A DNA stretch of 64,000 bases from Streptococcus sp. oral taxon 431 (GCF_001553685.1 NZ_CP014264.1:194001-258000); one strand, 5' to 3'. Positions 27,892 to 39,102 are shown, counted from the first letter of the stretch. Made by a program: numbers and translations. Notes: generated from the letters alone by a model not told the origin.

Positions 27892-29841
27892 ATGTCTCAT
27901 ATTATTGAATTGCCAGAGGTTTTGGCCAACCAGATTGCGGCAGGAGAAGTTATCGAACGTCCTGCCAGCGTAGTTAAAGAGTTGGTTGAAAATGCTATCG
28001 ATGCTGGTTCTAGCCAGATTATCGTTGAGATCGAAGAAGCTGGTCTTAAGAAAATCCAAATTACCGATAATGGTCACGGGATTGCCCACGATGAAGTCGA
28101 GTTGGCTCTCCGTCGTCATGCAACCAGTAAGATTAAGAATCAGGCAGATCTTTTTCGGATTCGTACGCTCGGTTTCCGTGGTGAAGCTTTGCCCTCTATC
28201 GCTTCTGTCAGTGTTCTGACTCTTTTGACTGCAGTAGAGGGTGCAAGTCACGGGACTAAGCTAGTAGCTCGTGGGGGAGAAGTAGAAGAAATCATCCCTG
28301 CGACTAGTCCTGTTGGGACCAAGGTTTGTGTGGAGGATCTCTTTTTTAACACACCAGCTCGTCTCAAGTATATGAAGAGCCAGCAGGCAGAGTTGTCTCA
28401 TATCATCGATATTGTCAATCGTCTGGGGCTAGCCCATCCTGAGATTTCCTTTAGTCTAATTAGTGATGGCAAGGAAATGACACGAACAGCTGGTACGGGT
28501 CAACTCCGCCAAGCCATTGCTGGAATTTATGGTTTAGCCAGTGCTAAAAAAATGGTTGAGATTGAGAATTCTGACCTAGACTTTGAAATTTCAGGCTTTG
28601 TGTCCTTGCCGGAATTGACACGGGCTAATCGTAACTATATCAGTCTCTTTATCAATGGTCGTTATATCAAAAACTTCCTGCTCAATCGTGCCATTTTAGA
28701 TGGTTACGGCAGCAAGCTTATGGTGGGGCGTTTTCCGCTAGCTGTTATTCACATCCATATCGATCCTTATCTAGCAGATGTCAATGTGCACCCGACCAAG
28801 CAAGAGGTGCGTATTTCTAAGGAAAGAGAGCTGATGGCACTGGTTTCAGAAGCTATCGCAAAGAGTCTCAAGGAACAGACCTTGATTCCAGATGCCTTGG
28901 AAAATCTGGCAAAGTCTACCGTACGCAATCGTGAAAAAGTAGAGCAAACCATTCTCCCGCTTAAAGAAAATAATCTTTACTACGAGCAAACGGAGCTGAC
29001 AAGACCGCCTCAAGCTGAGGTAGCAGACCATCAGGTGAATCTGACTGAAGAAAGACAGGATTTGAACCTCTTCGCTAAGGAAACCTTGGATCAGCTGACC
29101 AAACCAGCAAAACTGCATTTTGCAGAGAGAAAGTCTATCAGTTACGACCAACTGGATCATCCTGAGTTAGATATGGCTAATTTGGATAAGGCTTATGACA
29201 AGCTGGAGCGAGAAGAATCTTCAAGCTTTCCGGAGTTGGAATTTTTCGGTCAGATGCATGGAACCTATCTCTTTGCCCAAGGTAGAGATGGGCTTTACAT
29301 CATAGACCAACACGCAGCTCAGGAGCGGGTTAAGTATGAGGAGTATCGCGAAAGTATTGGCAATGTTGACCAGAGCCAGCAGCAACTCCTAGTGCCCTAT
29401 ATCTTTGAATTTCCTGCGGATGATTCCCTTCGCCTCAAGGAAAGAATGTCTCTTTTAGAGGAAGTTGGCGTCTTTCTAGCAGAGTACGGGGAGAATCAAT
29501 TTATCTTGCGCGAACATCCCATTTGGATGGCAGAGGAGGAAATTGAATCTGGAATCTATGAGATGTGCGACATGCTCCTCTTGACCAAGGAAGTTTCAAT
29601 CAAGAAATACCGAGCTGAACTAGCCATTATGATGTCCTGCAAGAGGTCTATCAAGGCTAACCACCGTATCGATGATCACTCGGCTAGACAACTCCTCTAT
29701 CAGCTTTCCCAATGTGACAACCCCTACAACTGTCCACACGGACGCCCTGTTTTGGTCCACTTTACCAAGTCAGATATGGAAAAGATGTTCCGTCGCATTC
29801 AAGAAAATCATACAAGCCTACGCGAACTAGGGAAATACTAA
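27892..29841 (+). CDS. mutL: DNA mismatch repair protein MutL (HexB)
   Basis: This 649-residue GHKL ATPase links MutS mismatch recognition to strand removal. The N-terminal motifs are [10 protein letters not shown] (residues 28-37), DNGHGI, and [12 protein letters not shown] (near 92). A variable linker (about 330-450) precedes the C-terminal dimerisation domain with [17 protein letters not shown] and CPHGRPVLV. The length matches the pneumococcal HexB (649). GAAAGGGG lies upstream. ruvA follows after 15 bases. Confidence 0.96.
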   Translation: MSHIIELPEVLANQIAAGEVIERPASVVKELVENAIDAGSSQIIVEIEEAGLKKIQITDNGHGIAHDEVELALRRHATSKIKNQADLFRIRTLGFRGEALPSIASVSVLTLLTAVEGASHGTKLVARGGEVEEIIPATSPVGTKVCVEDLFFNTPARLKYMKSQQAELSHIIDIVNRLGLAHPEISFSLISDGKEMTRTAGTGQLRQAIAGIYGLASAKKMVEIENSDLDFEISGFVSLPELTRANRNYISLFINGRYIKNFLLNRAILDGYGSKLMVGRFPLAVIHIHIDPYLADVNVHPTKQEVRISKERELMALVSEAIAKSLKEQTLIPDALENLAKSTVRNREKVEQTILPLKENNLYYEQTELTRPPQAEVADHQVNLTEERQDLNLFAKETLDQLTKPAKLHFAERKSISYDQLDHPELDMANLDKAYDKLEREESSSFPELEFFGQMHGTYLFAQGRDGLYIIDQHAAQERVKYEEYRESIGNVDQSQQQLLVPYIFEFPADDSLRLKERMSLLEEVGVFLAEYGENQFILREHPIWMAEEEIESGIYEMCDMLLLTKEVSIKKYRAELAIMMSCKRSIKANHRIDDHSARQLLYQLSQCDNPYNCPHGRPVLVHFTKSDMEKMFRRIQENHTSLRELGKY

Positions 29842-29856
29842 ATTTAAAGGAAAATT

Positions 29857-30450
29857 ATGTACGAATATCTAAAGGGTATTATTACCAAAATTACTGCTAA
29901 ATACATTGTTCTAGAAGCTAACGGGATCGGCTACATTTTGCACGTGGCTAACCCCTATGCTTACTCAGGACAAGTCAATCAAGAAGCGCAAATCTATGTC
30001 CATCAAGTTGTTCGCGAAGATGCTCACCTGCTTTACGGCTTTCGTTCAGAAGACGAGAAAAAACTCTTTCTCAGCTTGATCTCGGTGTCAGGCATTGGTC
30101 CTGTATCAGCTCTTGCCATTATTGCAGCTGATGACAATGCAGGGCTTGTTCAAGCCATCGAGACCAAGAATATAACCTACCTGACCAAGTTCCCTAAAAT
30201 CGGGAAGAAAACAGCCCAACAGATGCTCTTGGACTTAGAAGGTAAGGTGGCTGTGGCAGGTGATGACCTCCCTGCTAAGGCTACAATTCCATCTAGTAGT
30301 GACAACCAAGAATTGGAAGAAGCCATGGAAGCCATGTTGGCATTGGGCTACAAGGCGACCGAGCTTAAGAAAATCAAGAAATTCTTTGAAGGAACGACTG
30401 ATACAGCTGAAAACTACATCAAATCTGCCCTTAAGATGTTGGTGAAATAG
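29857..30450 (+). CDS. ruvA: Holliday junction helicase subunit RuvA
   Basis: This 197-residue protein has an N-terminal OB fold ([30 protein letters not shown]), two helix-hairpin-helix units ([15 protein letters not shown] near residue 76; [20 protein letters not shown] near 112) and a C-terminal RuvB-contacting helix bundle. It targets RuvB to Holliday junctions; ruvB is not adjacent. It is co-transcribed with mutL and tag. In pneumococcus I recall riboflavin genes between mutL and ruvA; they are absent here. Confidence 0.96.
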   Translation: MYEYLKGIITKITAKYIVLEANGIGYILHVANPYAYSGQVNQEAQIYVHQVVREDAHLLYGFRSEDEKKLFLSLISVSGIGPVSALAIIAADDNAGLVQAIETKNITYLTKFPKIGKKTAQQMLLDLEGKVAVAGDDLPAKATIPSSSDNQELEEAMEAMLALGYKATELKKIKKFFEGTTDTAENYIKSALKMLVK

Positions 30451-30459
30451 GAGAAGTCT

Positions 30460-31020
30460 ATGCCAAAACGCTGTGGTTGGGTTAAAATGAACAACCCTCT
30501 ATATGTAGCCTACCACGATGAGGAATGGGGCCAGACCCTCCATGATGACCGAGCGCTTTTTGAGTTGCTCTGTATGGAGACTTATCAGGCAGGCTTATCT
30601 TGGGAAACGGTACTCAATAAACGCCAAGCCTTCCGTCAAGTTTTTCATGGTTACCAAATTCAAGCTGTTGCAGACATGACGGATGAAGAACTGGAATCTT
30701 TGTTAGAAAATCCAGCTATCATTCGTCATCGCGCCAAGATTTTTGCGACGCGAGCTAATGCCCAGGCCTTTCTACAAGTTCAGAAAGAGTATGGCTCTTT
30801 TGATGCTTATCTCTGGTCTTTTGTAGATGGGAAAATCATAGTTAATGATATCCCGGACTACAGTCAAGCACCAGCCAAAACGCCTTTGTCCGAAAAAATA
30901 TCCAAGGAACTCAAAAAACGTGGCTTCAAGTTCACAGGACCAGTCGCTGTTTTATCCTTTCTACAAGCTGCAGGGCTAGTTGATGACCATGAGAATGATT
31001 GTGAATGGAAGGGGAATTAA
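30460..31020 (+). CDS. tag: DNA-3-methyladenine glycosylase I
   Basis: This 186-residue protein removes 3-methyladenine from DNA. Family marks are RCGWVKMNNPLYVAYHDEEWG at the N-terminus (Cys-4 zinc ligand region), ETYQAGLSWETVLNKRQAFR, and the C-terminal GPVAVLSFLQAAGLVDDHENDC with the His and Cys zinc ligands. The length is normal (about 187). It is nine bases after ruvA with GGAGAAG upstream, and its stop abuts the next gene. Confidence 0.94.
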   Translation: MPKRCGWVKMNNPLYVAYHDEEWGQTLHDDRALFELLCMETYQAGLSWETVLNKRQAFRQVFHGYQIQAVADMTDEELESLLENPAIIRHRAKIFATRANAQAFLQVQKEYGSFDAYLWSFVDGKIIVNDIPDYSQAPAKTPLSEKISKELKKRGFKFTGPVAVLSFLQAAGLVDDHENDCEWKGN

Positions 31021-31695
31021 ATGATGTCTAACAAATATAAGGGAATTCTGATTTTTGCGATTCTCTATACAGTCCTTTTTGTGTTTGATGGTATACGAGT
31101 ATTTGATGCTCCATTACCTTCTTCTGCAGGGACATATTTAGTCTATACCATCATGTTTGTGTATGGTTGCTTCTTATTTAAGTCCCTATTGCTCCAAAAG
31201 TGGGAAGAGATTAGAAAGGCTAAAAGAAAATTCTTCTTTGGCGTCTTAACAGGATGGCTCTTTCTCATTCTGATGACTGTTGCCTTTGGATTTGTATCAG
31301 AGTTGTTGAGGCAGTTTTTCGGGCTGGTCGGACAAGGTCTAAACCAGTCGAATATTCAAATTACCTTTCAAGAGCAACCACTACTGATAGCAGTTTTCGC
31401 CTGCATCATTGGACCTTTGGTGGAAGAACTCTTTTTCCGTCAGCTCTTATTGCATCACTTGCAGAAACAGTTGCCAGATTTACTAAGCATTATTCTGGTA
31501 GGACTTATCTTTGCCCTGAGTCATATGCATAATTTAAACTTATCCGAGTGGGTCGGTTCAGTCGGTTATCTAGGTGGTGGCCTGGCCTTTTCAATTATTT
31601 ATGTGAAAGAAAAGGAGAATATCTACTATCCCTTACTGGTTCATATGTTAAGCAACAGCCTTTCCTTGATCATTTTAGCTATCAGTAGTATGTGA
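31021..31695 (+). CDS. CPBP-family intramembrane metalloprotease
   Basis: This 224-residue polytopic protein has EELFFRQLLLHH (EExxxR, near residue 137), FALSHMHNL (FxxxH) and HMLSNSL near the C-terminus: the complete Abi/CAAX catalytic set. It directly abuts tag (TAA then ATGATG), so either of two adjacent ATGs can serve. The substrate is unknown. This is the second CPBP protein in the window and is not closely similar to the one at 8732. Confidence 0.85.
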   Translation: MMSNKYKGILIFAILYTVLFVFDGIRVFDAPLPSSAGTYLVYTIMFVYGCFLFKSLLLQKWEEIRKAKRKFFFGVLTGWLFLILMTVAFGFVSELLRQFFGLVGQGLNQSNIQITFQEQPLLIAVFACIIGPLVEELFFRQLLLHHLQKQLPDLLSIILVGLIFALSHMHNLNLSEWVGSVGYLGGGLAFSIIYVKEKENIYYPLLVHMLSNSLSLIILAISSM

Positions 31696-31722
31696 TGAAA
31701 ATGCCAGTAATGATAATGAGAA

Positions 31723-31748
31723 AAAGCTGAGAAATTCATCTCAGCTTT
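31723..31748. terminator. Bidirectional terminator overlapping the stop codon of the S66 peptidase gene
   Basis: AAAGCTGAGA (31723-31732) pairs perfectly with TCTCAGCTTT (31739-31748), flanked by A and T runs. The right arm contains the stop of the leftward gene at 31741-31743. Confidence 0.8.
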
Positions 31749-32778
31749 CTTTGTTATAGTCAAAGCGAATGACTTGCTCCGTTGCGTCTACATACGCGTG
31801 GACTCCAAAGGGAACAATTGCTCTTGGTGTCGCATGGCCGACATTCAGATTATAGACAATCGGGATATTACTGTCAATGATGTCCAGTAGTGCTTCCTTA
31901 TAGTCGTCATAAAAGGTTTCATCCATTGGCTTTCCGACCAAGAGTCCGCTGATGACCTCGAATATCCCAGTTTCCTTTAAAGTCTGCAACATCTTTTTGA
32001 AATATTCTGGCTCAGGCTTTTCTTCGCTTGTCTCTAGCAAGAGGATCTTTCCTTCCCAGTCTGACAAGTCAGGGAAAAGTTTGTATTTTTGGCAGAGCTC
32101 CGTGCTGTCTGCGTATCGAGAGTTGTCAAAGATATCGTAGAGAGATTCGAGGCAACCACCGAGGATTTCTCCCTCGAACTGGGCATTTCCTTGTAACAAG
32201 TCAAAACCAGTATTTGTATGATTGATACGAGGTGTTCCTAGAGCTTTGGGACTGAAGTCAGTTCGTTCCTCATACCAAACGTCACTAGGGCGGATTTCTG
32301 AGATTCTTCCCGTCTCAATCAATTCTTTAAAGTAGTGAAGGCTATAGGCTAACATTTCTTTGTCTAATTCACAAATGTCTGCTAAAAAGGATTGACCATA
32401 AAAAGTTTTAACACCTAGTTTATGCAACATGAGATGGTTCATGGTTGTATCTGAGAAACCAAGAAAAATCTTTTGTTTGATAACTTTTTCTAGTTGGTCA
32501 TTTTCAAAAAGGTAGGGCAACAAACGATAGGTATCATCTCCACCGATGGCGCATAGGATCATGTCGATACTATCATCAGAAAAGGCTTGCATCAAATCCT
32601 CCGCACGCGCTTCAGGATGGTCCTTGATAAAGTCTAAGCCTTTTAACGAATGGGGTAAAAAGATAGGATTGAGTCCCAAATCTTTGAGACGTTGGACACC
32701 CAAGTCCACTTCGTGTTTGACAAAGTCTTCTCCGATAATGCCACTAGACAAACTAACAATACCAATAGTAGAAACCAT
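31741..32778 (-). CDS. S66-family peptidase (LD-carboxypeptidase/MccF-like)
   Basis: This 345-residue protein shows the S66 pattern: N-terminal IGIVSLSSG, the nucleophile region ILCAIGGDDTYRLLPYL near residue 98, FLGFSDTTMNHLMLHKLG near 125, the Glu-containing GEILGGCLESLYDI near 205, and the His region YNLNVGHATPRAIVPFG near 315. S66 enzymes cleave LD bonds in murein peptides or microcin C7; the longer MccF-type subgroup fits this length. AGGAGG precedes the ATG. Confidence 0.85.
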   Translation of the reverse strand: MVSTIGIVSLSSGIIGEDFVKHEVDLGVQRLKDLGLNPIFLPHSLKGLDFIKDHPEARAEDLMQAFSDDSIDMILCAIGGDDTYRLLPYLFENDQLEKVIKQKIFLGFSDTTMNHLMLHKLGVKTFYGQSFLADICELDKEMLAYSLHYFKELIETGRISEIRPSDVWYEERTDFSPKALGTPRINHTNTGFDLLQGNAQFEGEILGGCLESLYDIFDNSRYADSTELCQKYKLFPDLSDWEGKILLLETSEEKPEPEYFKKMLQTLKETGIFEVISGLLVGKPMDETFYDDYKEALLDIIDSNIPIVYNLNVGHATPRAIVPFGVHAYVDATEQVIRFDYNKES

Positions 32779-32882
32779 ATCTCATCCTCCTAGAAATAAA
32801 TTGATGCTATTGTATCACAAAAGATGAGGAGAAACAACAAGAATTAGAATCAGAAAATGGCTTTTAGATCACGAAAGTAGTA

Positions 32883-32912
32883 AAAAAGCAACCAATCGTG
32901 TGGTTGCTTTTT
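32883..32912. terminator. Bidirectional terminator after the SemiSWEET gene
   Basis: AAAAAGCAACCA (32883-32894) pairs with TGGTTGCTTTTT (32901-32912) with a six-base loop and is symmetric for both strands. Confidence 0.85.
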
Positions 32913-32927
32913 ATAGTAGTTGTATTC

Positions 32928-33191
32928 TTATAGAGCAGTAAGGAAGGTCAGTCCGCCAAGGATAACCCCAGCCGAGTTTGGAATGATTAGAATCCAGTCT
33001 TTCTTAGGCTCTTTTGTCCATCCATAAATGACCCAGATTAAGCAAGAAACAGCTGCTGATAAAGGTTGGAATGGTTGAGCTTTATTTCCTTGTAAATTGG
33101 CAAAAATTTGGGGGATGTAGGCTATAAATACAATAATTCCGATAAAGGCACCAATTGAACCAACAATTTGATTAATTCTCTGTTTAGTCAT
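32928..33191 (-). CDS. SemiSWEET-family sugar transporter
   Basis: This 87-residue protein has three membrane helices and the PQ-loop signature FIAYIPQIFANLQGNKAQP (residues 23-41), with IPNSAG in helix three. These are the SemiSWEET features, in which two copies dimerise to form a sugar pore. It is one of the smallest known transporter types, so the short length is normal. AAGGAGA lies upstream. The substrate is unknown. Confidence 0.85.
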   Translation of the reverse strand: MTKQRINQIVGSIGAFIGIIVFIAYIPQIFANLQGNKAQPFQPLSAAVSCLIWVIYGWTKEPKKDWILIIPNSAGVILGGLTFLTAL

Positions 33192-33346
33192 ATATACTTC
33201 TCCTTATTACTTTATTAGTATAACAGAAAAACAACTTGGATTCAAGGACAAAACCTCGGGATTCTAAGGAAAGACTTTACATTAGAACGTTTTTAGAAAA
33301 TGTGTTTACTTCTTTTGAGAATCGAAAAATGATTTGGAACTACAAA

Positions 33347-33381
33347 AAAAGTAGTCTGTCTACAAAACACACTACTTTTAT
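33347..33381 (-). terminator. Terminator of the corA-DUF1129 operon
   Basis: On the minus strand AAAAGTAGT (33379-33371) pairs with ACTACTTTT (33355-33347) and runs into further T residues. Confidence 0.75.
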
Positions 33382-33389
33382 TGTTTATC

Positions 33390-34064
33390 TTAATATCTAG
33401 CTGGTCCTGCACTTGCGCTCTTGATGTTGAAACGTTTCTTGAGGTAGAAACGTAGGGCAAGGAGAGCTCCTCCAATCACCAACAAAACAAGAGGTGGTAA
33501 GCTGATGTTGATGGCTTGTGGAAGGAAATTACTCAAGAAGAGGATGAAGACCCAGGCAAACATGGTTGCTAACATAACCAAAAGTGATTTCCAGAATGGT
33601 GGGCGTTGGCTACGGTCAGTATCTGGTCCGTAGTAGCGGTAAATGAAGTGGTAGAGAAGATAGAAGGCAACTCCACCAAAGGCTCCTACACTGATAAGTG
33701 TTACCAATCCGTAGGCCACAGGTTGGTTCGAGAAGAAGCTCATCAAGGCGCTAACTACTGCAAATAATCCTGTGATGAAAAGGGCTGAATCCAACATCAT
33801 CAATTTTGGATCGTCGTTTTCTTTTGGATGTTCTTTTTCGTATTGCTCTTTTTCGCTGAAACTATGAGCCCAGTGAGTTGGTGCTCCGTAGATAGAACGA
33901 GCTGTCACTCCTTTTGGTTGCTCCTCAAGGATATGAGGAATGACTTCTTCAAGGATAGCCTTGATTTCGGCATCGGTTTTCCCGTCCTTGAGAAATTGCT
34001 GGGTTGCAATATGGATAAATTCTTGGTTTTTCTTTGTTAATTCTTTTAAATCAATCTGTGACAT
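33390..34064 (-). CDS. DUF1129-family membrane protein
   Basis: This 224-residue protein has a soluble helical N-terminus (residues 1-85, with TKKNQEFIHIATQQFLKDGKTDAEIKAILEEVIPHILE) followed by four membrane segments. This is the DUF1129 pattern. It follows corA by 12 nt with AGGAG upstream, so it is the second gene of a corA operon. Conserved linkage suggests a magnesium-related role, but none is proven. Confidence 0.8.
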   Translation of the reverse strand: MSQIDLKELTKKNQEFIHIATQQFLKDGKTDAEIKAILEEVIPHILEEQPKGVTARSIYGAPTHWAHSFSEKEQYEKEHPKENDDPKLMMLDSALFITGLFAVVSALMSFFSNQPVAYGLVTLISVGAFGGVAFYLLYHFIYRYYGPDTDRSQRPPFWKSLLVMLATMFAWVFILFLSNFLPQAINISLPPLVLLVIGGALLALRFYLKKRFNIKSASAGPARY

Positions 34065-34076
34065 AATAACTCCTGT

Positions 34077-35021
34077 TTAGAACCATTTTTTATGGATGAG
34101 GTAAAGAGTGAGAGAAACACTCATAGCAAAGGCGATGAAGACGATGAGCCAGAAAGCGTGCGGTTCTCCGTTTAAAGGAATTTCATTATCCTTAAAGTTC
34201 ATTCCGTAGGCTGAGAAAATCATGGTCGGCACAGACATAACGATGGTCACGAGGGCCAAGGTTTTCATGATATTGTTCTGGTTGTTTGAAATGATAGAGG
34301 CAAAGGTCTCTGTCATAGAGTGAAGGACGTTTCCATAGATATCCGCCATCTCGATGGCCTGTTGCGTTTCAATCAAGGTGTCTTCAAGTAGATCTTCATC
34401 TTCAAGGTATTTCTTGATATTGCTAGTCGCACTGGTCAATTTTTTAATCACGCGCTCATTTGTCTTCAGAGAAGCTTTGAAGTAGACGATGGTCTTTTCC
34501 AACTCCATGAGTTCGATCAATTCTTCGTTTCGAGTAGATTTGTGAAGTTGACTCTCAATCTGCTCACTCTTACGTTCGATTGAACGGAGGGCGGTTAGGT
34601 AAATCTCCGCATTGCGGTATAGGATTTGGAAGATGAAGCGCGAACGCATGAAGGTATAGAAATTTCGAAGCCTACGATTGATAAAGACATCAAGAAGTGG
34701 TAGAGGCTCCAAGCAAGTGGTAATAATAGCCTCTTCTGTGAGGATAATCCCCAAGGGAATGGTCACGTAGTAGGTCTGGTTATTTCTTTCCTCTGTTATT
34801 GGGACGTCTACGATAATCAAGGTGTATTCATCTTCGATGGTGATACGTGACATCTCTTCCGCATCGAGCGGTGCACGGAGATCGGCGATATCAATATCAA
34901 AGGCTGAGGCGATTTCCATCGATTCGCTTTGAGTAGGATTGACGAGATTGATCCAAGTGCCCGGCTGGAGCGTATCAATCTCTTTAAATTCAGTTGTAGT
35001 CGAGAGAAAGATCTGCTTCAT
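34077..35021 (-). CDS. corA: CorA-family magnesium transporter
   Basis: This 314-residue protein has a large N-terminal cytoplasmic domain (alpha/beta then long stalk helices) and two C-terminal membrane helices. The selectivity motif YGMN lies at the end of the first helix (FSAYGMNFKDNEIPLNG, near 272). The pentamer carries Mg2+ (and Co2+) inward and is gated by cytosolic Mg2+. AAAGGA precedes the ATG. It is divergent from uvrA. With mgtA at 39449 the window encodes two unrelated Mg2+ importers. Confidence 0.93.
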   Translation of the reverse strand: MKQIFLSTTTEFKEIDTLQPGTWINLVNPTQSESMEIASAFDIDIADLRAPLDAEEMSRITIEDEYTLIIVDVPITEERNNQTYYVTIPLGIILTEEAIITTCLEPLPLLDVFINRRLRNFYTFMRSRFIFQILYRNAEIYLTALRSIERKSEQIESQLHKSTRNEELIELMELEKTIVYFKASLKTNERVIKKLTSATSNIKKYLEDEDLLEDTLIETQQAIEMADIYGNVLHSMTETFASIISNNQNNIMKTLALVTIVMSVPTMIFSAYGMNFKDNEIPLNGEPHAFWLIVFIAFAMSVSLTLYLIHKKWF

Positions 35022-35163
35022 ATCTCTTATCCTTTCCTAATCTAATCCGTGTTTCAGTGATTTTTGACACCGTACTATTATACTACAAAATCGGCTTTTT
35101 TGGTAATAGAATTTCACTTTTTTTGGTATAATGGAAAGCAACAATGAACTAGAAAGAAGTAAT

Positions 35164-37995
35164 ATGCAAGATAAGATTGTCATCCATGGGGCACGCGCCC
35201 ATAATTTAAAAAATATAGATGTGGAAATTCCGCGTGACAAGCTAGTTGTGGTGACGGGACTATCTGGATCTGGAAAGTCTAGTTTAGCCTTTGATACCCT
35301 TTATGCAGAAGGGCAACGTCGCTACGTTGAAAGTCTGTCAGCCTATGCTCGTCAGTTCTTGGGCAATATGGAAAAGCCAGATGTGGACTCTATCGACGGT
35401 CTCAGCCCTGCCATTTCCATTGACCAGAAAACGACCAGTAAAAATCCACGTTCGACGGTTGGGACAACGACGGAAATCAACGACTACCTACGTCTCCTCT
35501 ATGCTCGTGTAGGAACACCCTACTGTATCAATGGACATGGGGCTATCAAGGCTTCTTCTGTTGAACAGATTGTAGACAAGGTTTTGGAATTACCAGAGCG
35601 CCAGCGTCTGCAGATTTTAGCGCCTGTCATTCGTAAGAAAAAAGGGCAACACAAGACGTTGATTGAAAAGATTCAAAAGGATGGATATGTTCGTGTCCGT
35701 GTCGATGGGGTTGTCTATGATGTGACCGAAATTCCTGACCTTGAAAAGAATAAGCAACACAACATCGATGTGGTGGTAGACCGTATCATTATCAAAGAAG
35801 GTATCCGTAGTCGTCTCTTCGATTCGATTGAAGCAGCCCTCCGTATTGCTGAAGGATATGTCATTATCGATACCATGGGTGACTCTGAGTTGCTCTTCTC
35901 AGAACACTACGCTTGTCCAGTATGTGGCTTTACGGTTCCAGAGCTAGAACCTCGTCTCTTCTCCTTCAATGCACCTTTTGGCTCTTGTAATGAGTGTGAT
36001 GGTTTGGGGATCAAGCTAGAGGTTGATACGGACTTAGTCGTACCAGATGCTAGCAAGACTCTTCGTGAGGGAGCCTTAGCGCCTTGGAATCCTATCTCTT
36101 CTAACTATTATCCAAATATGCTAGAACAAGCTATGACAGCCTTCGGAGTGGACATGGATACGCCTTTTGAGGCCTTGTCAGAGGAGGATAAGAATCTCAT
36201 TTTCTATGGTTCAGATGGTAAGGAATTCCATTTCCATTATGAAAATGAATTCGGCGGAGTTCGTGACATCGACATCCCTTTTGAAGGAGTTGTCAATAAT
36301 ATCAAACGTCGCTACCATGAAACTAATAGTGACTACACTCGCACCCAGATGCGGCTCTACATGAATGAGCTAACTTGTGGCACTTGTCACGGTTATCGCC
36401 TCAATGACCAGGCCTTGTCTGTCCGTGTGGGTGGCGAGCAAGGGCCACATATCGGAGAAATTTCAGACCTGTCTATCGCAGACCACTTGGACTTGGTGAG
36501 CCAGCTGACCTTGTCTGAAAATGAAGCGATTATTGCTCGTCCCATTCTCAAGGAAATCAAGGACCGCTTGACCTTCCTTAATAATGTCGGACTTAACTAT
36601 CTGACACTTTCTCGTTCAGCAGGAACATTATCAGGTGGGGAGAGCCAACGTATTCGCTTGGCGACTCAGATTGGTTCTAATCTATCAGGTGTTCTTTATA
36701 TCCTAGATGAGCCGTCCATCGGTCTTCACCAGAGGGACAATGATCGCCTGATCGCCAGTCTGAAAAAGATGCGGGATTTAGGGAATACTCTCATCGTGGT
36801 AGAACACGATGAAGATACCATGCGAGAGGCTGATTATCTGATCGACGTCGGTCCTGGTGCAGGGGTCTTTGGTGGAGAGATTGTTGCCGCAGGAACGCCC
36901 AAGCAAGTGGCTCGCAACAGCAAGTCTATCACAGGTCAGTACTTGTCAGGCAAACGTGCCATTCCAGTGCCAGAAGAGCGTCGTGTCGGTAATGGTCGTT
37001 TTATCGAAGTGACGGGAGCGCGTGAAAACAACCTACAAAATATCACTGCTCGCTTCCCTCTCGGGAAATTCATTGCGGTGACAGGAGTCTCTGGTTCAGG
37101 GAAGTCGACCCTCATTAACAGTATTCTCAAAAAAGCCATTGCTCAAAAATTAAATCGCAATTCAGACAAACCTGGGAAGTTTAAGACTATTACAGGAATC
37201 GAGCATATCGACCGTCTGATAGACATTGACCAAAGTCCAATAGGACGAACACCGAGGTCTAATCCCGCTACTTATACAGGTGTTTTCGATGACATCCGAG
37301 ACCTCTTTGCTCAGACAAATGAAGCCAAGATCCGTGGTTACAAAAAGGGGCGTTTCAGTTTCAATGTTAAGGGCGGTCGCTGCGAGGCTTGCTCGGGTGA
37401 TGGGATTATCAAGATTGAGATGCATTTCTTGCCAGATGTATACGTAGCTTGTGAAGTCTGCCATGGGACTCGCTATAATAGTGAAACCCTAGAAGTTCAC
37501 TACAAGGAAAAGAATATCTCGCAAGTCTTGGATATGACCGTCAACGATGCGGTAGAATTTTTCAAACACATTCCAAAAATTCAACGCAAACTCCAGACAA
37601 TCAAAGATGTTGGTCTAGGTTATGTGACCTTGGGACAACCAGCTACGACACTTTCTGGTGGAGAAGCTCAGCGTATGAAGCTGGCTAGCGAACTCCACAA
37701 GCGCTCGACAGGTAAGTCTTTCTACATTTTAGATGAGCCGACAACTGGTTTGCATACTGAGGACATCGCTCGATTACTCACCGTTTTGTCTCGCTTTGTC
37801 GATGATGGAAATACAGTTCTCGTGATCGAGCACAATCTGGACGTCATCAAAACAGCAGACCATATTATCGACTTAGGACCAGAAGGTGGTGTTGGTGGCG
37901 GGACTATTATCGCAACAGGAACACCAGAGGAAGTAGCTGCCAATGAAGCTAGCTATACAGGACAGTATTTGAAAGGAAAGTTACATCATGAATAA
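35164..37995 (+). CDS. uvrA: Excinuclease ABC subunit A
   Basis: This 943-residue damage-recognition ATPase of nucleotide excision repair has two ABC domains. They carry Walker [10 protein letters not shown] (near 32) and GVSGSGKST (near 640), and signatures [12 protein letters not shown] and [12 protein letters not shown]. The zinc modules are CPVC...CNEC and CEAC...CEVC. An in-frame ATG at 35131 overlaps the promoter -10 (TATAAT, 35127-35132), so the ATG at 35164, giving the usual 943 residues, is used. The last eight bases overlap the M24 peptidase gene. Confidence 0.97.
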   Translation: MQDKIVIHGARAHNLKNIDVEIPRDKLVVVTGLSGSGKSSLAFDTLYAEGQRRYVESLSAYARQFLGNMEKPDVDSIDGLSPAISIDQKTTSKNPRSTVGTTTEINDYLRLLYARVGTPYCINGHGAIKASSVEQIVDKVLELPERQRLQILAPVIRKKKGQHKTLIEKIQKDGYVRVRVDGVVYDVTEIPDLEKNKQHNIDVVVDRIIIKEGIRSRLFDSIEAALRIAEGYVIIDTMGDSELLFSEHYACPVCGFTVPELEPRLFSFNAPFGSCNECDGLGIKLEVDTDLVVPDASKTLREGALAPWNPISSNYYPNMLEQAMTAFGVDMDTPFEALSEEDKNLIFYGSDGKEFHFHYENEFGGVRDIDIPFEGVVNNIKRRYHETNSDYTRTQMRLYMNELTCGTCHGYRLNDQALSVRVGGEQGPHIGEISDLSIADHLDLVSQLTLSENEAIIARPILKEIKDRLTFLNNVGLNYLTLSRSAGTLSGGESQRIRLATQIGSNLSGVLYILDEPSIGLHQRDNDRLIASLKKMRDLGNTLIVVEHDEDTMREADYLIDVGPGAGVFGGEIVAAGTPKQVARNSKSITGQYLSGKRAIPVPEERRVGNGRFIEVTGARENNLQNITARFPLGKFIAVTGVSGSGKSTLINSILKKAIAQKLNRNSDKPGKFKTITGIEHIDRLIDIDQSPIGRTPRSNPATYTGVFDDIRDLFAQTNEAKIRGYKKGRFSFNVKGGRCEACSGDGIIKIEMHFLPDVYVACEVCHGTRYNSETLEVHYKEKNISQVLDMTVNDAVEFFKHIPKIQRKLQTIKDVGLGYVTLGQPATTLSGGEAQRMKLASELHKRSTGKSFYILDEPTTGLHTEDIARLLTVLSRFVDDGNTVLVIEHNLDVIKTADHIIDLGPEGGVGGGTIIATGTPEEVAANEASYTGQYLKGKLHHE

Positions 37996-39049
37996 ACGTG
38001 TGCAAGCATTTTTAGATAAAATGCAAGAAAAAGAACTAGATGGAATCATTATCAATAACCTTAAAAATGTCTACTATTTGACAGGATTTTGGGGTTCAAA
38101 TGGGACAGTCTTTATCAGTCGTGACCGTCAGGTCTTAGTGACAGATGCCCGCTATATCATTGCAGCCAAACAAGAAGTTACTGGTTTTGAGATTTTTGCA
38201 GAACGTGATGAGTTGGCAACTATCGCAAAGATTGCAAAAGATATGGGTCTTTCTCGTATCGGATTTGAAGATGAGGTTTCAGTTTCTTATTACCATCGCA
38301 TGCAAACCGCCTTTGAAGGTTTAGAACTAGTTCCACAGACACAGTTTGTTGAAGTCCTTCGTATGATTAAGGATGAGACAGAGATTGCGACTATTCGTAA
38401 GGCTTGTTCCATCTCAGACCAAGCTTTCCACGATGCTCTTGACTTTATCAAGCCAGGTAAGACAGAAATTGAAATTGCCAACTTTCTGGACTTCCGTATG
38501 CGTGAATTAGGCGCTGCTGGTTTGTCTTTTGACACGATTCTAGCTAGTGGGATCAACTCTTCTAAACCCCATGCCCACCCAATGCACAAGCCAGTAGAAC
38601 TAGGTGAAGCTATTACTATGGACTTCGGTTGCCTTTACGACCACTATGTCAGTGATATGACTCGTACTATCTACCTAGGTCATGTCAGTGATGAACAAGC
38701 AGAAATCTACAACACCGTTTTGAAGGCCAATCAAGCTCTGATAGACCAAGCTAAGAATGGCTTAGGTTTCCGTGACTTTGATAAAATCCCTCGTGATATC
38801 ATTGTGGAAGCAGGCTATGGAGAATACTTTACTCACGGTATCGGGCACGGCATCGGACTTGATATCCACGAAGAACCTTACTTTAGTCAAACTTCTAAAG
38901 AAGTTATTAAATCTGGTATGGTCTTGACTGATGAACCTGGTATTTATATTGAAGGTAAATACGGGGTTCGTATCGAAGATGATATCCTGATTACAGATAC
39001 AGGTTGTGAGTTATTAACCCTTGCTCCAAAAGAATTAATCGTAATCTAA
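37988..39049 (+). CDS. M24-family Xaa-Pro aminopeptidase/prolidase
   Basis: This 353-residue protein has an N-terminal creatinase-like domain (residues 1-125) and a pita-bread catalytic domain. The five metal ligands are visible: Asp in [11 protein letters not shown], Asp in YVSDMTRT, His in [12 protein letters not shown], Glu in [10 protein letters not shown], and Glu in GVRIEDDI. It cleaves N-terminal Xaa-Pro bonds or Xaa-Pro dipeptides (PepP or PepQ); the sequence does not settle which. It overlaps the uvrA stop by eight bases, with AAAGGAAAG upstream. Confidence 0.88.
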   Translation: MNKRVQAFLDKMQEKELDGIIINNLKNVYYLTGFWGSNGTVFISRDRQVLVTDARYIIAAKQEVTGFEIFAERDELATIAKIAKDMGLSRIGFEDEVSVSYYHRMQTAFEGLELVPQTQFVEVLRMIKDETEIATIRKACSISDQAFHDALDFIKPGKTEIEIANFLDFRMRELGAAGLSFDTILASGINSSKPHAHPMHKPVELGEAITMDFGCLYDHYVSDMTRTIYLGHVSDEQAEIYNTVLKANQALIDQAKNGLGFRDFDKIPRDIIVEAGYGEYFTHGIGHGIGLDIHEEPYFSQTSKEVIKSGMVLTDEPGIYIEGKYGVRIEDDILITDTGCELLTLAPKELIVI

Positions 39050-39067
39050 GAAAAATAAGATAAATCG

Positions 39068-39096
39068 TTGACTTTTACTAGTTAAAGGTTTATACT
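39068..39096 (+). promoter_or_regulatory. mgtA leader promoter
   Basis: TTGACT (39068-39073), 17 nt, TATACT (39091-39096): near consensus. It starts a leader of about 345 nt before mgtA. Confidence 0.8.
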
Positions 39097-39102
39097 GAAA
39101 GG

